A stretch of 64,000 nucleotides of DNA from Petunia secreta. Its lineage: Eukaryota > Streptophyta > Magnoliopsida > Solanales > Solanaceae. The position numbers and the translations under genes are program-made. How positions within the stretch are numbered: position 1 is the first letter of the stretch; each line of letters opens with the position of its first letter. Positions 23,132 to 35,136 of this stretch are shown piece after piece. A model generated the notes under the pieces. The model worked only from the letters and a program-made list of their open reading frames with translations. It searched no databases and was not told where the DNA came from. Location of the stretch: contig JARKIP010000458.1 of NCBI GenBank assembly GCA_029990175.1, positions 248,001-312,000 on the forward strand. The letters are read 5' to 3'.

Positions 23132-25823
23132 TGTTGACACCAATTTTGTCCCGGAAATTTTAATTAATCCTAATTATCTAAATGAAAAATCAATTTCAAA
23201 ATTTTAAAGTGAATTAATGAAATTTGGAAGGAAAGGCTAAGTTTTGCAAAGCATAGCTCAATTTCGGCTTACCACGTGCAATCTATCTATTTCTTGAATA
23301 ATTCTAAAATGAGGCTAGTTCCGTTCTCAAGCTCAAAAGCTGAGCTACCCGTGCAATCCCCTCCCCTTTCTTAAATATCTTTAATAGGCCAAAATCGTTT
23401 CCCTGCTCTAATTTTGACCCATTTGTGCAACCTATACCTATAATCACATAACACACACGGGTCTTTCCCATTTTTCAGAAATTCGGACCCAACCCAAAAA
23501 TCCATATACCCTTTCTCTCTCTCAAAACCCCCAACCCGCGATCGACCCGAACCAATTTCATTTACCCAAATTTTTCCCCCCAAAAACACAAATCAGTCCA
23601 AACTGGTCCCCCCACCTTGACCCTCTCTCCAGTACAAGCAGTGAATCACCATCGTCCAATTTGAAAACAAGTTGATCCGAGCCCTAGATCGATTCAAACG
23701 GTCATTTTTTGTATGGATAAGGATTGGATTCGTACTACCTTTATGGAAATAGACGAATCTAACCCTTATTCTATAAAGAAAAATGGTTGAAATTGGGGAT
23801 CGATTTTGGAATTAAAACACCAGCTGAAACCCTAGCATTTTCAGATATATATTCTTATTTTTGGTTCATTTTAGAGAGAAGATTTTTTTGGGGGGGGGGG
23901 GGGGGGAGAGGGAGGGGGGAGGGGTTGAAAAATGAGGCAGTTGAAAATAGTGGGGTTTAGTTAATTTTTAGCCATGAAAATAGAGAAAGGCAACATACAT
24001 ACTTTTAAAATATTTTCTTTAGTTTTTTTTAAGTTCAGAAATCAGTGTCACTGTTATTGTTTTTTCTGGATTTGTGTCGTCGATTCGATTTTCAAGTAGT
24101 CGACTCCATTCGCGTTGCTTAGTCGAGTCGCGTTTGCTTCGAACCCTCACTCAGTTCACTGCCCTAAAGAAGGTAACACTCTTTCCTTTTTACACTTGTT
24201 TTTTCAGTTTTTAATCTGATTTGTTTGTTCCTTCTTTTAAAAATGTAATCTTTTCTTGCTGTGTGATAAATTTAAACTAAAATACCTAAAGCTGAAGCCA
24301 TTCTTCTTCTTAGCAAGTTATCCAGTTAATGTAAAGATTCAATGTTAATCACTCCATGTCCTAACTGATTATAGTAAAAATGTAGTTTTTGTCAAGAAAA
24401 GATTGTCATTTCTTTAAGTTATCAGAAAGTTGTTTATGTTTCATGTGTGCTGTTGTATCCTTGGGTTTGGTATAGATCCTGTTAGAATTTTTGGAGGCTG
24501 GGAAGCTATAGAGGTTGGTGTAGGTTGTTTGAGGTGGTGCTTGGCTGTTCCAGGAAGATGGAAGATAGGTTGCAACTAGTTCATTAGGTTGGTGGTTGTT
24601 TTGAGCATTGTGAAGTGTGTGCAGGTGTTGGTATAGTTCAGGTGAGAGTAGCAGGTGTTATAGGCAGTAGAGGGTGTATGCAGGTTATCTGAGAGGATGT
24701 TTGGTTGATTTATTTTGAATGCTGCAGGGGTCTAGGAGTTTGTTTCAGGGGGTTTGGTATGAAGCTGAGGCATGAAAGGTGCTCAGAAATGGTCTGGTGC
24801 AGTTTCATGTGATGTGCAGGAGATTTTCAGGTGGTTGCTTTTCTCTGTTTCAGGGGTCTGTTAAGTGGTTATGTGAGATGGAGAAGTTTGAGAGGGAGCT
24901 TAGAGTAGTTCAGGTGTTCTGTGAAATTAGTTTCTGGTGGTTATTTATGTGTGTAGGGAGTGAGGTGTGTGTGTATGTGAAAAGTGTGCGTGAGTGGTCT
25001 GTGAAGCAAGTAAGGTGTGTAGGGAGCCTGGATGTTTGAAATGCCGAAAGTTGAGGGAGCTGTGGGGTGGAGTAAGGGTATAGCAAAGGGCCTTTTAACT
25101 TAAAGTTTTAGGTGTGTGTGCAGGTGTGTAGGTGTAAGATCAATGTGAGTATGTGCAGAAGTTGAATATTTTTTTCCAGGTAGTATGCAGGTGTTAAGTG
25201 TGTGTGTGAGTGTGAAATCAGGCCCTGTTTGTAAGTGTAAAGGGTGCAGGACTGTTCATGTGGTATTTGGCTCCTTGTTTGGTTGTTTGAGGGAATTCAG
25301 ATGGAAGAGTTATTAGACTTCAGGTGTTGGAAAGTGTTGTTGAGTGAGGGAGCTTGGTTCTGCTTGTTTCAGTTGGTTATAGGGGTTTGTTTCTTTGATT
25401 TTCTTTGACTTAAAAGCTGTTAAGAGAGGGTGTAATAGGATCTTGGCTTTGATTTCTGATCTCATTTCAGTTTGAGTCTTCTGTTGGTTCCTGGTTTAAG
25501 GGTCTGCCTCTGTCAGGTTGAATGTTCATCCCTCAATCTAGTTTGTGTCCAAAGTAATATGTTAGGTCTGCTTTGTATGTTTAAAGGTGAAAACGCTCCA
25601 GCTTCTTGGAGGTTTTGCAATGTCATCTCTGTTCTGTTTTAAGGGTTAGTGCTATAGCATGATGATCTATGGTTCTGGTTAATAATTTCCCTGTTCTCAG
25701 AGTTTATGTCTGGTTCTGTGTTGAAGCTATAGATCTATTACTTAGTCCCTTGGTGACTTGAATATATATTGCGCAATGGCTAGAGTACTGATGACAGTGC
25801 ATGCTATTAGTTCCTTTAAGATT
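23132..25823 (+). repeat. 5' LTR of the Ogre-like element, truncated
   Basis: Collinear with 43358-46019, with scattered substitutions and small indels along the whole length (roughly 95% by eye). It includes a G run at 23890-23906, a G/T-rich stretch (24480-25400) and the shared end AGTTCCTTTAAGATT. After 25823 similarity stops. Open frames in the G/T-rich part are compositional and have no domain. Confidence 0.85.
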
Positions 25824-25903
25824 CTCAAATAAGGAAATGTGCCACTTATTTTGGGACAGACAAAAAAGGAAATGATGCCACATAAATTGGGACGGAGGGA
25901 GTA
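25824..25903. mobile_element. Stowaway MITE right-end fragment
   Basis: Ends CATAAATTGGGACGGAGGGAG followed by TATTA, the right terminus of the Stowaway family. The left terminus is absent, so it is a fragment. It sits exactly where the LTR similarity breaks off, suggesting a rearrangement point. Confidence 0.6.
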
Positions 25904-27849
25904 TTATGTTTGCTGCATTTTGTTTCAATGAGAAATTGGGCAAAAATTGGTTTGAGATGTGCAATCAATTGTTGAAGCTTTATATTTTATTCAATAATAG
26001 ATGGATAAATAACACTTTTACTGTTATCATGTTATTCTAGGCAAAATCTTAGAAAATGTGGAAACATGGAATAAAAAAAATTTTAGTTCTGGGGTTAGGC
26101 TTAAGCTTGTAGAGGTTACTGAATTCCCTATTAACAAGGAACTTATAATGTAATGTAAGGGGCTTATAAGGAGCTACTCTCTGTAATGAGTACTATTCTA
26201 TTTTGGTATATATAATTCGTGGACTGATTTTTCATGGACAAGAAACATTAAAAAATCTCACAACAACCAAGATTAAGTTAGGAGTAGGACTATATCATTG
26301 CACATGAAGCCAACAGTTGCTAAATCACTTAACTATTCTGCATCTTTACTGTCAAAACTGCAGTAACGTTGTGAACAAATTGGTGGCCAGAGGTTTTAGA
26401 TCTGTTCACAAGGTAAGTTTTGCTGAATTTTATATCATTTTCTAATTTTATCATGATTTTAGTTTGAATATCTTTTTTTTGATGTTTTCCTATCATAATG
26501 ATCCAGCTATTTTCTCTTAATCCAAATTATCAGGGGAATATACATTCTAATTGAGACAACGATTTTATATTTTCAATAAATATTTTGTAGTCTAAGTTTC
26601 AAACTGTTCTTGTTTAAACATTGTCCAACTCTCATCTTGGCTCTTGATCAATGTCCAATAATATTTGTGAACTTTATATGTGTTTAGGTCATTGGTTCTG
26701 CACTGGCAAGAAGAAGAAATGCACATTAGATGAAATTTACTATTTGAGAGAGCATAGCAGAGAAATACTCTACAAGGTTAGTTGAGCAATATTTGATATG
26801 TTCAGCCATATGATTGTCTAAAGCATCTTAGTATTTCTTTTAAGCTCTTAGCAGTAGAAAATTTGTGGTTTAAATTTTTGTTATATAAAAGTAGACGATA
26901 AATAGTTTAAGCTGGGGAGGCATGTACTAGTGCATTGAAGTAAATTCCTTGACTAATAAAAATGAGTTCTAATTTACCTTACTTTTATCGATGGAATTGA
27001 ATCTCTATCCATGTAATAATGACTATATTCTATAATATTTACTTGCTTGATCAGAATGTACAAGTATTATGCATACTATTAAACTAGGAGATAACATAAG
27101 CTGCTGGTCCATTAATCTATACAAGTACTTGATTTATAGGTTTCTAACATTTCCTCGACAGAAGCCAGAAGCCCATAACTATTAGTGGCACTCATTTGGT
27201 CTCCATGAGACATTTAAGATCGTGAAAGTGCTAATTAACCTAATGGTTCATATTCAATGAAAATCTAGCCTGAACTAAAAGAAAAAATGAACTCAGTTTA
27301 TGTACGGAGAAAAGACACGATATACATTCATAATTTGAAGGAACCGACAATAATATGCACAATGTTATGAATTTCTGCACAACGTTTTTTTCGTTTCTGC
27401 ATAGTGTTTCAACCTGCACAGTATTCTCTATTTCTACACAATTGTAGTCAGTTTTCTGCATTTTAGAATAGTGTTTATACATTTCTGGACAATATTTATG
27501 TATTTCAGAACATCACTGATATATAAAGAAATTATTCTGAATTTCAAATTGCTATTAGCATGAACAAATGTGTTGCATATGTGTTTCTATTTGTCACTCA
27601 GTTTTCTCCTATTTTGATTGTATTTCTTTTTCTTTGTTGACAATATTGTGCTTTTAATTTGTCAAAATATGAGTGAAACTTTCTTTGAATTTGCACCTAC
27701 ATATTGTTGGTTGCTTTCTAATTTATATTTTCATTTTAAATGTATAGGAAAACCCAGGTGATGCAGTGGAAATGGGGCCTGGCAATTTGATCTATTGGAA
27801 GCTAATATGAATATTCTGAAGAATTTTCGTGTTCATCATTTATGATGAT
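25904..27849. other. Unassigned DNA left of the SIRE insertion
   Basis: Two kilobases with no LTR similarity. It contains a few exon-like blocks bounded by GT/AG, for example before GTAAGTTTTGCTG (26411) and between TTTAGGTCATTGG (about 26684) and ACAAGGTTAGTTG (about 26772). I recognise no protein family. It may be the interior of the CACTA-type element whose end is at 37416. Confidence 0.35.
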
Positions 27850-28660
27850 TGTTATTTCCCACGATTACACCACCTTACTGTTTTAAGGACCAGTTCCTTA
27901 AAATGTGTTCCTTTACTCTACGATATGCGGAATTAAAACTGTAAGTAATTGAACACCAGATATTAGCGTGGAAAAACCCCTAGACACGGGATCAAAAAAC
28001 CACGACCTACTTCTCAAGTAGGATTTCAACTTCACTATGTAAAAAGACCCACTTGGTTACAAGACTCACTCTTACTAACCTAGGACTAACTCTAATCCTT
28101 TAGTGATCTTTCTCACAATCAGTGAAGTTGTGTCAAGTCCACGACTTGAACCAGAAAGTTTACAACTCGATTTTGCTTACTACACTTGAACTAAGACTCG
28201 AACTTTTACAAGATTCAATCTAAGGAACAGGTTCTCACGTAGTTCTACTGTAGCTAACTGATTACACAAATAAGCTAATAATTCTTCTCAGCTTTTGCTC
28301 GATGCTCTCTGTATTTGTGTACACTTCTATGGCTGATAGTCTCCACGTTTTATAGCTTCCAGCAGCCAAGAAGTCTTGATGAAGTAGAACTCCAAAGCTC
28401 CCTTGACTTTGAGTCCTAATCGGATTCTTCTCTTGAGAATCCGGATCTCCTATCATTATCCTTTAGTTTATGCAATCTTTTCATATCCATTTAGACCTGC
28501 ATAATTATCAAGATATACGCCAGTTCTAGGATACATAATAATATCTCAATTAAACGATTTTGCATGAATTATCTATTCTGCTACAGTGATTCAAAGGAAC
28601 AGGTTTTTTGAATCCGTTCCTCAGTCATCAGTCAAAACTCCAAGCTTATCCAAGCTAACA
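27850..28660 (-). repeat. SIRE 3' LTR (left)
   Basis: 811 bp, starts TGTTATTTCCC and ends AAGCTAACA on the plus strand. It carries an exact GGACCAGTTCC palindrome at 27887-27897 and two near matches (about 28223 and 28596). Confidence 0.95.
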
Positions 28661-28675
28661 ATTCCCCCTTTTTGA
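28661..28675 (-). promoter_or_regulatory. Polypurine tract of the SIRE element
   Basis: On the minus strand AAAAAGGGGGAAT ends directly at the 3' LTR. This is the primer for plus-strand DNA synthesis in LTR elements. Confidence 0.85.
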
Positions 28676-29128
28676 TGATGACAAATTCATACTCATAGCT
28701 TCATCTCCTTAATGTCCTGAAGTACAATTTCAGCTCAAAAAGACACTCAATCAGTGGAGAATTAATTCATCATTAAGGAACAGATTTTCATACAAAACCA
28801 TGCAAAATCAGACTTACTCAAAATCAGACTTACTCTTCCCCCTTTTGGCATCATTGAAAAGGTTGCATAAAAAAGATAACTCAAGTGTTAGAATTAATCA
28901 GCACATGGCCATTGAGGCAACTCAGAATGCAAACATAACTTAAACTAAAGCAACTGCAAAACAATGATATTAGCCATCCAAGACAATTCATTAAATCAAT
29001 CATTGAAACCAGGGGATACACGCACATACTACAGAATTATCCAAAAATTAAAGAAGAAAAAGGCTAAGGCACTAAGCTAGACTAGATCCCACTAGACAAA
29101 AGATGGCTAAAGGCTAAGGCTAAGGTGG
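28676..29128 (-). other. SIRE 3' untranslated spacer
   Basis: Non-coding stretch between the accessory ORF stop and the polypurine tract. It includes a direct repeat CAAAATCAGACTTACTC (about 28803-28834). Confidence 0.6.
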
Positions 29129-31096
29129 TCAGGATGTGGAAGGACCAGGTCCCTGAGACTTGTGAAGCAGATCAAACATCTGCTTGAGCATTCCCTCATT
29201 GGTCTCCTTTGCTTTTGAGGCCTCTGCCTTCCAGTAATTCCTCTCCTCTTCCAGCCTTGCTATCTCGACAGCCTGCATAGCAACCTGTTGCCTAAGTGCC
29301 CTCACTTTGTTGTTCAGTGGCTGCCTCCCAACACCAGCCTGTGGAGGATCAGCCTGAATTGGCAAGTCACAGCTTATCAAAGTGGCACAACCAAACTTCT
29401 CCTTCTTTGTAGCCTTCACAACCCCTTCAAAGGGAATCTTCAACTTTGCAAATATATCAGTCAGAATAAAACCAAACGGCAGGGAGTGCTTTCTCTTCCC
29501 AGCAATCACCCTTTTGATCAGGTGGATCATAAAGCTGGGCCAATTAATCTGCTTTTCAGTGTCCAACAGTTCCATAAGGACCAGGTCCATGAAACTGGCA
29601 ACTCCTCTTTTCTCCTGCCTTGGCATCACTATTTTGTTCACAAACTCAAATAACACTTGGTGCTGTGGGTGCATCTCACTCTTCTGCACAGCCCTGGGTT
29701 TGTCTTCACCATCATTCTCAGCAAACTTCCTAGTGATCTCCAGATCAGTAGGCAAGTCTGTCAAGTCAGGCCAGACCTTCTTAACATAGCTAGCATACCC
29801 AATGGCAGGAATCCCCAGCAGCTCACCAAGTTCCCTTGTGTCAAACATAATGACATTGTCATTGACAGAGGTAGTAAGTCTATCTTCTCTGATGGAGCAG
29901 TTCTTGTAGAACTCTTGCACCATTCCCTTTGCACACCTCCCAGAGATCTTAAGGACCATGTCCCTCCAACCCTGAGCATGCAGTTTTTGCAGCAGCCACA
30001 ACATTCCTTCTTCTTGCACATCAGACATAACCCGACCTTTCAAAACCTTCCTGGTCGACATGTCATCATGAACACAGTGCACAGACTCATCACCTTCAGC
30101 ATCACTATCACTCTCATCCCCAGCAACAGACTCATCACTGTCACTAGCAGAGTCTTCAGAAACAACCACTCTTTTGGAGACCCTGGTCCTCTTAGCAGTT
30201 TTCTCTGCAGCTTTAACTGAGCTTCTTCTTACTCTTCTCTCAGGAACTTTTCTTTTCTTTGACTGAGGCACCACCTCCTCAGCCTCTACCATCTCATCAT
30301 CCTCAGAGAAATCAGCAAGATCAATATCATCAATATCATCCACTTCTTCCTCCTCAACTACCTGTTTTCCTTTCCCTTTTCTGCTTCTTTCCAAGGCAGC
30401 AGCTAGTTGTTCATCAGCAGCTTTGGCAGCACTTCTTGTCCTCCTACCCCCAGAAGCAGGGGTTGAGGCAGAAGGAACAGGTCCTTTTGCCTTAGAGGAA
30501 CTCTCAACTTTCTTCCTATTTCCGGGCTTATAACTATCACCTATTTTCTTCAACTTAGCAGCAATTTCAGTAGTTACATGAGCATCAATAGGTCCCTTTC
30601 TAGCCAACTTTCTTTGCATACTCCTAATTTTGATCAAGTCTACCAAGGGCCTATCACTATCACTGATAGCCTCATCAACATCGATCACATCCTCCATGGG
30701 TACTCTAGGAGCAGCCTCTGGAGACCCCGATGACCCATGCATGGGTGCTTCCAAACTCTTAATAGGTTCCCCCTCAAGAGCAACCCCAGACCCCTCTCCC
30801 TTTTCTTCCTCATCTATAACCACATTCAAAGGGTAGGTAAAGTTTACCTCATACTGATACAACACCATAGCACGTGACAAATCTTCAGCCTTCTCAGCAA
30901 TTGATTCAGCCGTGGGAACTGGTCCTTCCCCCTGAATTTCAGGTTCAGGTATTTCTGGAATTGGTTCAGGAACTTCAGGGTTTAGGTTAGTGGTTTCCAT
31001 GGGTGAGGGAGGATTAAGATTTTGTGGTTGGTCATCAATAGGTGCAGTGGAAGAATTATCAGAAGCAAGAGACATCTTTGCAATTCGAAATAACAA
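29129..31096 (-). CDS. SIRE accessory ('envelope-like' position) ORF, nuclear-type protein
   Basis: An intact 655-residue ORF in the slot after pol where sireviruses often carry an 'envelope-like' gene. I see no signal peptide or membrane segment, so it does not look like an envelope protein. Residues 1-150 are Pro/Glu-rich and disordered. Basic and acidic blocks alternate from 185 to 340, with an SV40-like nuclear localisation signal SKKRKVPERRVRR (279-291) and acidic EEEEVDDIDDIDLADFSEDD (247-266). Residues 350-580 look globular (GMVQEFYKNCSIRE, ELLGIPAIGYASYV, PFGFILTDIF) and resemble the 'putative plant transposon protein' domain found in such ORFs. Residues 596-645 form a coiled coil (RALRQQVAMQAVEIARLEEE). 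Translation could also start at Met8. A role in chromatin or nuclear targeting is inference. It is the only undamaged ORF of this size in the window. Confidence 0.8.
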   Translation of the reverse strand: MLFRIAKMSLASDNSSTAPIDDQPQNLNPPSPMETTNLNPEVPEPIPEIPEPEIQGEGPVPTAESIAEKAEDLSRAMVLYQYEVNFTYPLNVVIDEEEKGEGSGVALEGEPIKSLEAPMHGSSGSPEAAPRVPMEDVIDVDEAISDSDRPLVDLIKIRSMQRKLARKGPIDAHVTTEIAAKLKKIGDSYKPGNRKKVESSSKAKGPVPSASTPASGGRRTRSAAKAADEQLAAALERSRKGKGKQVVEEEEVDDIDDIDLADFSEDDEMVEAEEVVPQSKKRKVPERRVRRSSVKAAEKTAKRTRVSKRVVVSEDSASDSDESVAGDESDSDAEGDESVHCVHDDMSTRKVLKGRVMSDVQEEGMLWLLQKLHAQGWRDMVLKISGRCAKGMVQEFYKNCSIREDRLTTSVNDNVIMFDTRELGELLGIPAIGYASYVKKVWPDLTDLPTDLEITRKFAENDGEDKPRAVQKSEMHPQHQVLFEFVNKIVMPRQEKRGVASFMDLVLMELLDTEKQINWPSFMIHLIKRVIAGKRKHSLPFGFILTDIFAKLKIPFEGVVKATKKEKFGCATLISCDLPIQADPPQAGVGRQPLNNKVRALRQQVAMQAVEIARLEEERNYWKAEASKAKETNEGMLKQMFDLLHKSQGPGPSTS

Positions 31097-31676
31097 ATAA
31101 TTTACTATTCTTTCTGAAAGTGTGAAAGTTTTTAATTGATGAACAATGTAAAAGAATAATGAGGAAGAAGAAGTGTATTTATAGAGTGAAATAAGTAGTG
31201 GAGTTTGAGTGAAAAACGATCAACTTACGTCATCATCAACATACAACGGTTAAGGACTCTTGGGAGTGTCCCGGAGAAAAAGAGCTGTTAGGCTGCAGAT
31301 TACCTTTTCAGAATAGGAACTGTTCCTCCGATGGGACTCTTTTGCAATTTGGATATGGGTAGGAAACTTAGTGGGATTTTATCCTAAACACAAGTTACCT
31401 ATAGCCTTTATACTTCTAAATTAACTGAATAATTACGAGTACATACCTGTTTTTAACACCACAATTCAGTGTCCTTCCAATTTGCAATTTTTGATCATCT
31501 GAAATTCTAAGAGCATAAAGGTAACATCATTCAATTTTAGCAACTCTAAATAAAAGATGTGGCATGAGAGTATACATTTAAGTATTAAAACTGGACTGAA
31601 TAATTCATGATGACTTGAATAAAATTCATTTTAAGAGCAATTTTCTAGCCAATTATGAAGTAAAGCATTGATGATT
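31097..31676 (-). other. SIRE spacer between pol and accessory ORF
   Basis: About 580 bp without coding capacity, upstream of the accessory ORF on the minus strand. It may hold a promoter or splice acceptor for a subgenomic transcript, but none can be pinpointed. One exact palindrome GGAACTGTTCC lies at 31316-31326. Confidence 0.5.
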
Positions 31677-33317
31677 TTATGTGAATTTAATCATCCCTAA
31701 CTCCAATCTATTTCTTTCAAAATCATCTCTACCTAGAGCTTTAGTAAAAATGTCAGCTATTTGCTTTTCAGTAGGACAAAATGCTATGGTGATCAAACCT
31801 TTTTCATAATTGTCTCTTAGGAAATGATGTCTTATATCAATGTGTTTAGTCCTTTTGTGATGCACTGGATTCTTTGTCATATTAATAGCACTAGTGTTAT
31901 CACAATATATAGGAACAGTTCCTACATCAACACCAAAATCCTGTAATTGTTGTTTGATCCATAACAACTGTGAACAACATGAAGTAGTGGAAAGTGCGAC
32001 TGAATTCTGTTTCTTAGTTCCCCAAGAAACCAAACACTCACCAAGAAAATGTGCCATACCTGAGGAACTTTTTCTATCAACAAGGAAACCTGCATAGTCA
32101 GCATCAGTATATCCAACAAGATTAAAACTGCCACCTTTTGGATACCAAAGTCCCAAGGGACCTGTTCCTTTCAGATACCTCAATATTCTTTTAACATCTT
32201 TCAAATGAGATTCTTTAGGATCTGATTGGAACCTAGCACACAAACCAACACTGAACACAATATCAGGTCTACTAGCAGTTAGATAAAGTAAAGAACCTAT
32301 CATACCCCTATACAATTTTTGATCAACTGATATTCCATGTTCATCAAGATCCAATTTTGTGGCAGTGGCAATAGGTGTGTCAATTTCCTTAGCATTATCC
32401 ATATCAAACCTTTTAAATAATTCCTTAACATACTTTTGTTGATGGATCATAGTTCCATTTGAGGTTTGCTTAATTTGTAAACCAAAAAAGAAATTGAGTT
32501 CACCCATCATGCTCATCTCAAATTCACTCCCCATCAAGGTTGCAAATTCCTTACTTAAATTTTCACAAGTGGCACCAAAAATTATATCATCTACATAGAT
32601 TTGAACAATTAAGAGATCCTTACCTTTTTCTTTTAGGAACAAAGTACTATCAATTTTACCTCTCTTGTATCCATGCTGGAGTAGAAATTTTGATAGCCTC
32701 TCATACCATGCTCTTGCTGCATGCTTGAGCCCATACAAGGCCTTGTCTAACTTGTCCACATGTTCGGGGAACTGTTCACTTTCAAAACCTAGAGGTTGCT
32801 TGACACACACTTCTTCTTTCAAGTAACCATTCAGAAACGCACTCTTAACATCCATTTGATGTAGAGTAAATTCCATGTATGTAGCAAAGGCTATAAGAAG
32901 TCTTATTGCTTCCAGTCTTGCAACTGGAGCAAAAGTCTCATCATAGTCGATGCCCTCCTCTTGACTATATCCCTGAACAACTAGCCTGGCCTTGTTTCTT
33001 GTTACCATGCCATCCTCATCAAGTTTTTTTCTGAAAACCCATTTTGTTCCAATTATGGACCTGTTCCTTGGCTTGGGTTCCAGATGCCAAACTTGACTCC
33101 TTTGGAATTGATTCAGTTCTTCCAGCATAGCATTAATCCAATCTGCATCCTTCAGTGCTTCTTTCACATTTTTAGGTTCAACAAGAGATAAGAAGGCACT
33201 AAAGGCACACAGATTGTGATTCTTGACTGCTGATCTAGTTTGAACTCCGGCAGCCTTATCTGAGATTATTTGATCCACAGGATGTGACCTTTGATACTTG
33301 AAAGGCTTGGGTGTCAA
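31677..33317 (-). pseudogene. pol: SIRE pol, part 2: reverse transcriptase and RNase H
   Basis: 546 residues from the first Met after an in-frame TAG (33336-33338). RVT_2-type RT spans about 55-300, with catalytic Asp156 in HQMDVKSAF and YVDD at 241-244. RNase H follows (about 395-525), with Asp405 in GYTDADYAG and Asp473 in YCDNTSAI. Between ALST (441-444) and TSCCSQLLW the domain is shorter than in the family: about 8-9 residues, including the conserved catalytic Glu, are missing in frame. The C-terminus with KHIDIRHHFLRD and IADIFTKAL is normal. The reading frame is the same as part 1, so the TAG is the only break between them. RT motifs look intact; RNase H should be inactive. Confidence 0.9.
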
Positions 33318-33335
33318 TCCATTTTCAGAAGTCCT

Positions 33336-35075
33336 CTACTGAGGAACAGTTCCTGATAGAGTAGTGTTTCTAGTTTGTGAGGTGGAACCAACACTTGTTC
33401 CCCCTGTTTCAGTGCTACTCTTCTCAGTTCTGTCCTGAGGAACAGTTCCTTGCAGTTCACTTCTCATATCCAGAATCTGCATTTGTGGATTAAGTTCAAA
33501 CTCTTTCAGCATTCCAATTTCTTCATCCTCCTGTACCTGTTCTTGAGTGAGACTGTCAGTTTCATCAAATTTAACATGCATGCTTTCTTCAATTTTCAAT
33601 GTTTTCTTGTTAAACACCCTATAAGATTTACTATTTAAAGAATAACCAACAAATATTCCCTCATCACTTCTAGGATCAAATTTTCCTAAGGCATCCTTCC
33701 CATAGTTGTGTATGAAGCATTTGCAACCAAAAGCCTTAAGATGAGAAATATTTGGTTTTCTTCTTTTAAGCAATTCATATGGGGTCTTTTCTATTAAAGG
33801 TCTTGTCATACATCTATTTATTATGTAGCATGCAGTATTAATAGCCTCAGCCCAAAAGTTCTGTGGAAGATTTCTAGATATCAACATAGTCCTTGCCATT
33901 TCTTCTAGAGTCCTATTTTTCCTTTCCACTACACCATTTTGTTGTGGAGTTCTAGGTGAGGAAAAATTATGATTAATGCCATTTTCATTACAAAAATTGG
34001 AAAACATATGATTTTCAAATTCAGTTCCATGATCTGACCTAATGGCAACAATATGGTTATCTAGAGTTTTTTGAGATTTCTTAGCAAAAATTGAAAATGC
34101 ATTAAATGCTTCTTCTTTAGATGCAAGAAATATAGTCCATGTAAATCTGGAGTAATCATCCACCAATACCATAACATACTTCTTACCTCCACGACTCATT
34201 GTTCTCATAGGGCCACATAAATCCATATGGACCAGTTCCAAAGGTTTAGTGGTACTTACCTGTTTCTTCAATTTGAAGGAGGATTTTACCTGCTTCCCCC
34301 AGGCACATGCTTCACATACTTTTTCTTCATTAAACCTGATGTTAGGAAGACCTATCACCAAGTCCTTTGCTACAAGTTTGTTCAATTGTGAAAGACTAGC
34401 ATGTCCTAGTCTTTTGTGCCATAGGAGGGGATCATTTTGCACCACACTTAAGCAGCTCAAGCTTCCATCAGATAATGTCAGCAAGTCTACTTTGTAGATG
34501 TTTCCATGTCTGTTTTCCTGCAAAATAACCTCTCCAGAAGCTTGATTAGTCACAGTGCATCCAGTAGATGAGAAATTAACATTATTACCTTTGTCACACA
34601 ATTGAGATATGCTCAATAAGCAATGCTTCAGCCCATCTACTAGAAATACATTATCTATACAGTGTGAATCAGACCTACCTACCTTTCCAATTCCAATAAT
34701 TTCCCCTTTATTACCATTACCGAAGGAAACATTTCCTCCTTGGAAGGCTGAGAGTGAAAGGAACAGTTCCTTATGCCCTGTCATATGTCTTGAGCAACCA
34801 CTGTCCATGTACCATTTGTGGTTTGTCTCCTTCACTCTAGCCTCAGGATCCTCTTCATTTTCTGAATCTCCAAGTGCCATTAGAGCAAGATCCTCATCCA
34901 GATCGTCATCAGTTATTTCGTCTTCACTGTCTTGCCATCCTGCAACCAACGCTTTGGGATTTCCACTTCTCTTATGGACCTGTTCCCTAGCCTTCTTCCT
35001 TTTCATCAATGAATTTCTTCCTCTATTCTCCTTCCATAATTGGACATTTGCTGATGTAGTGCTCCGAGCTTCCAC
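33336..35075 (-). pseudogene. pol: SIRE pol, part 1: protease and integrase
   Basis: 579 residues ending at an amber codon. An acidic linker (DSEDEITDDDLDEDLA) precedes the aspartic protease active site DSG at 91-93 (MDSGCSRHMTG). The integrase zinc finger has His220/His225 and Cys254/Cys257 (WHKRLGHAS ... CEACAWGK). The catalytic triad is Asp285 (HMDLCGPM), Asp348 (RSDHGTEF) and Glu384 (VVERKNRT), 35 residues apart as in DD35E. The copia-specific C-terminal GKFDPRSDEGIFVGYS is present. The frame upstream is shifted relative to gag and the zinc-knuckle segment between them is broken. Apart from that and the amber, the protein looks well preserved. Confidence 0.92.
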
Positions 35076-35136
35076 ATTTGTGGCATTCTCCAGCCTGTTT
35101 CATGTTAGTAGACCTACCCTGTCCACTAATTTCCCT

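Noticed and set aside
24779..25039. Open frames in the G/T-rich stretch, repeated at 44992-45216
   Set aside because: They lie within the Ogre-like LTRs and reflect composition; no domain, and frames differ between the two LTR copies.
29288..30836. Plus-strand open frames over the accessory ORF
   Set aside because: Antisense shadows of the 655-residue minus-strand ORF.
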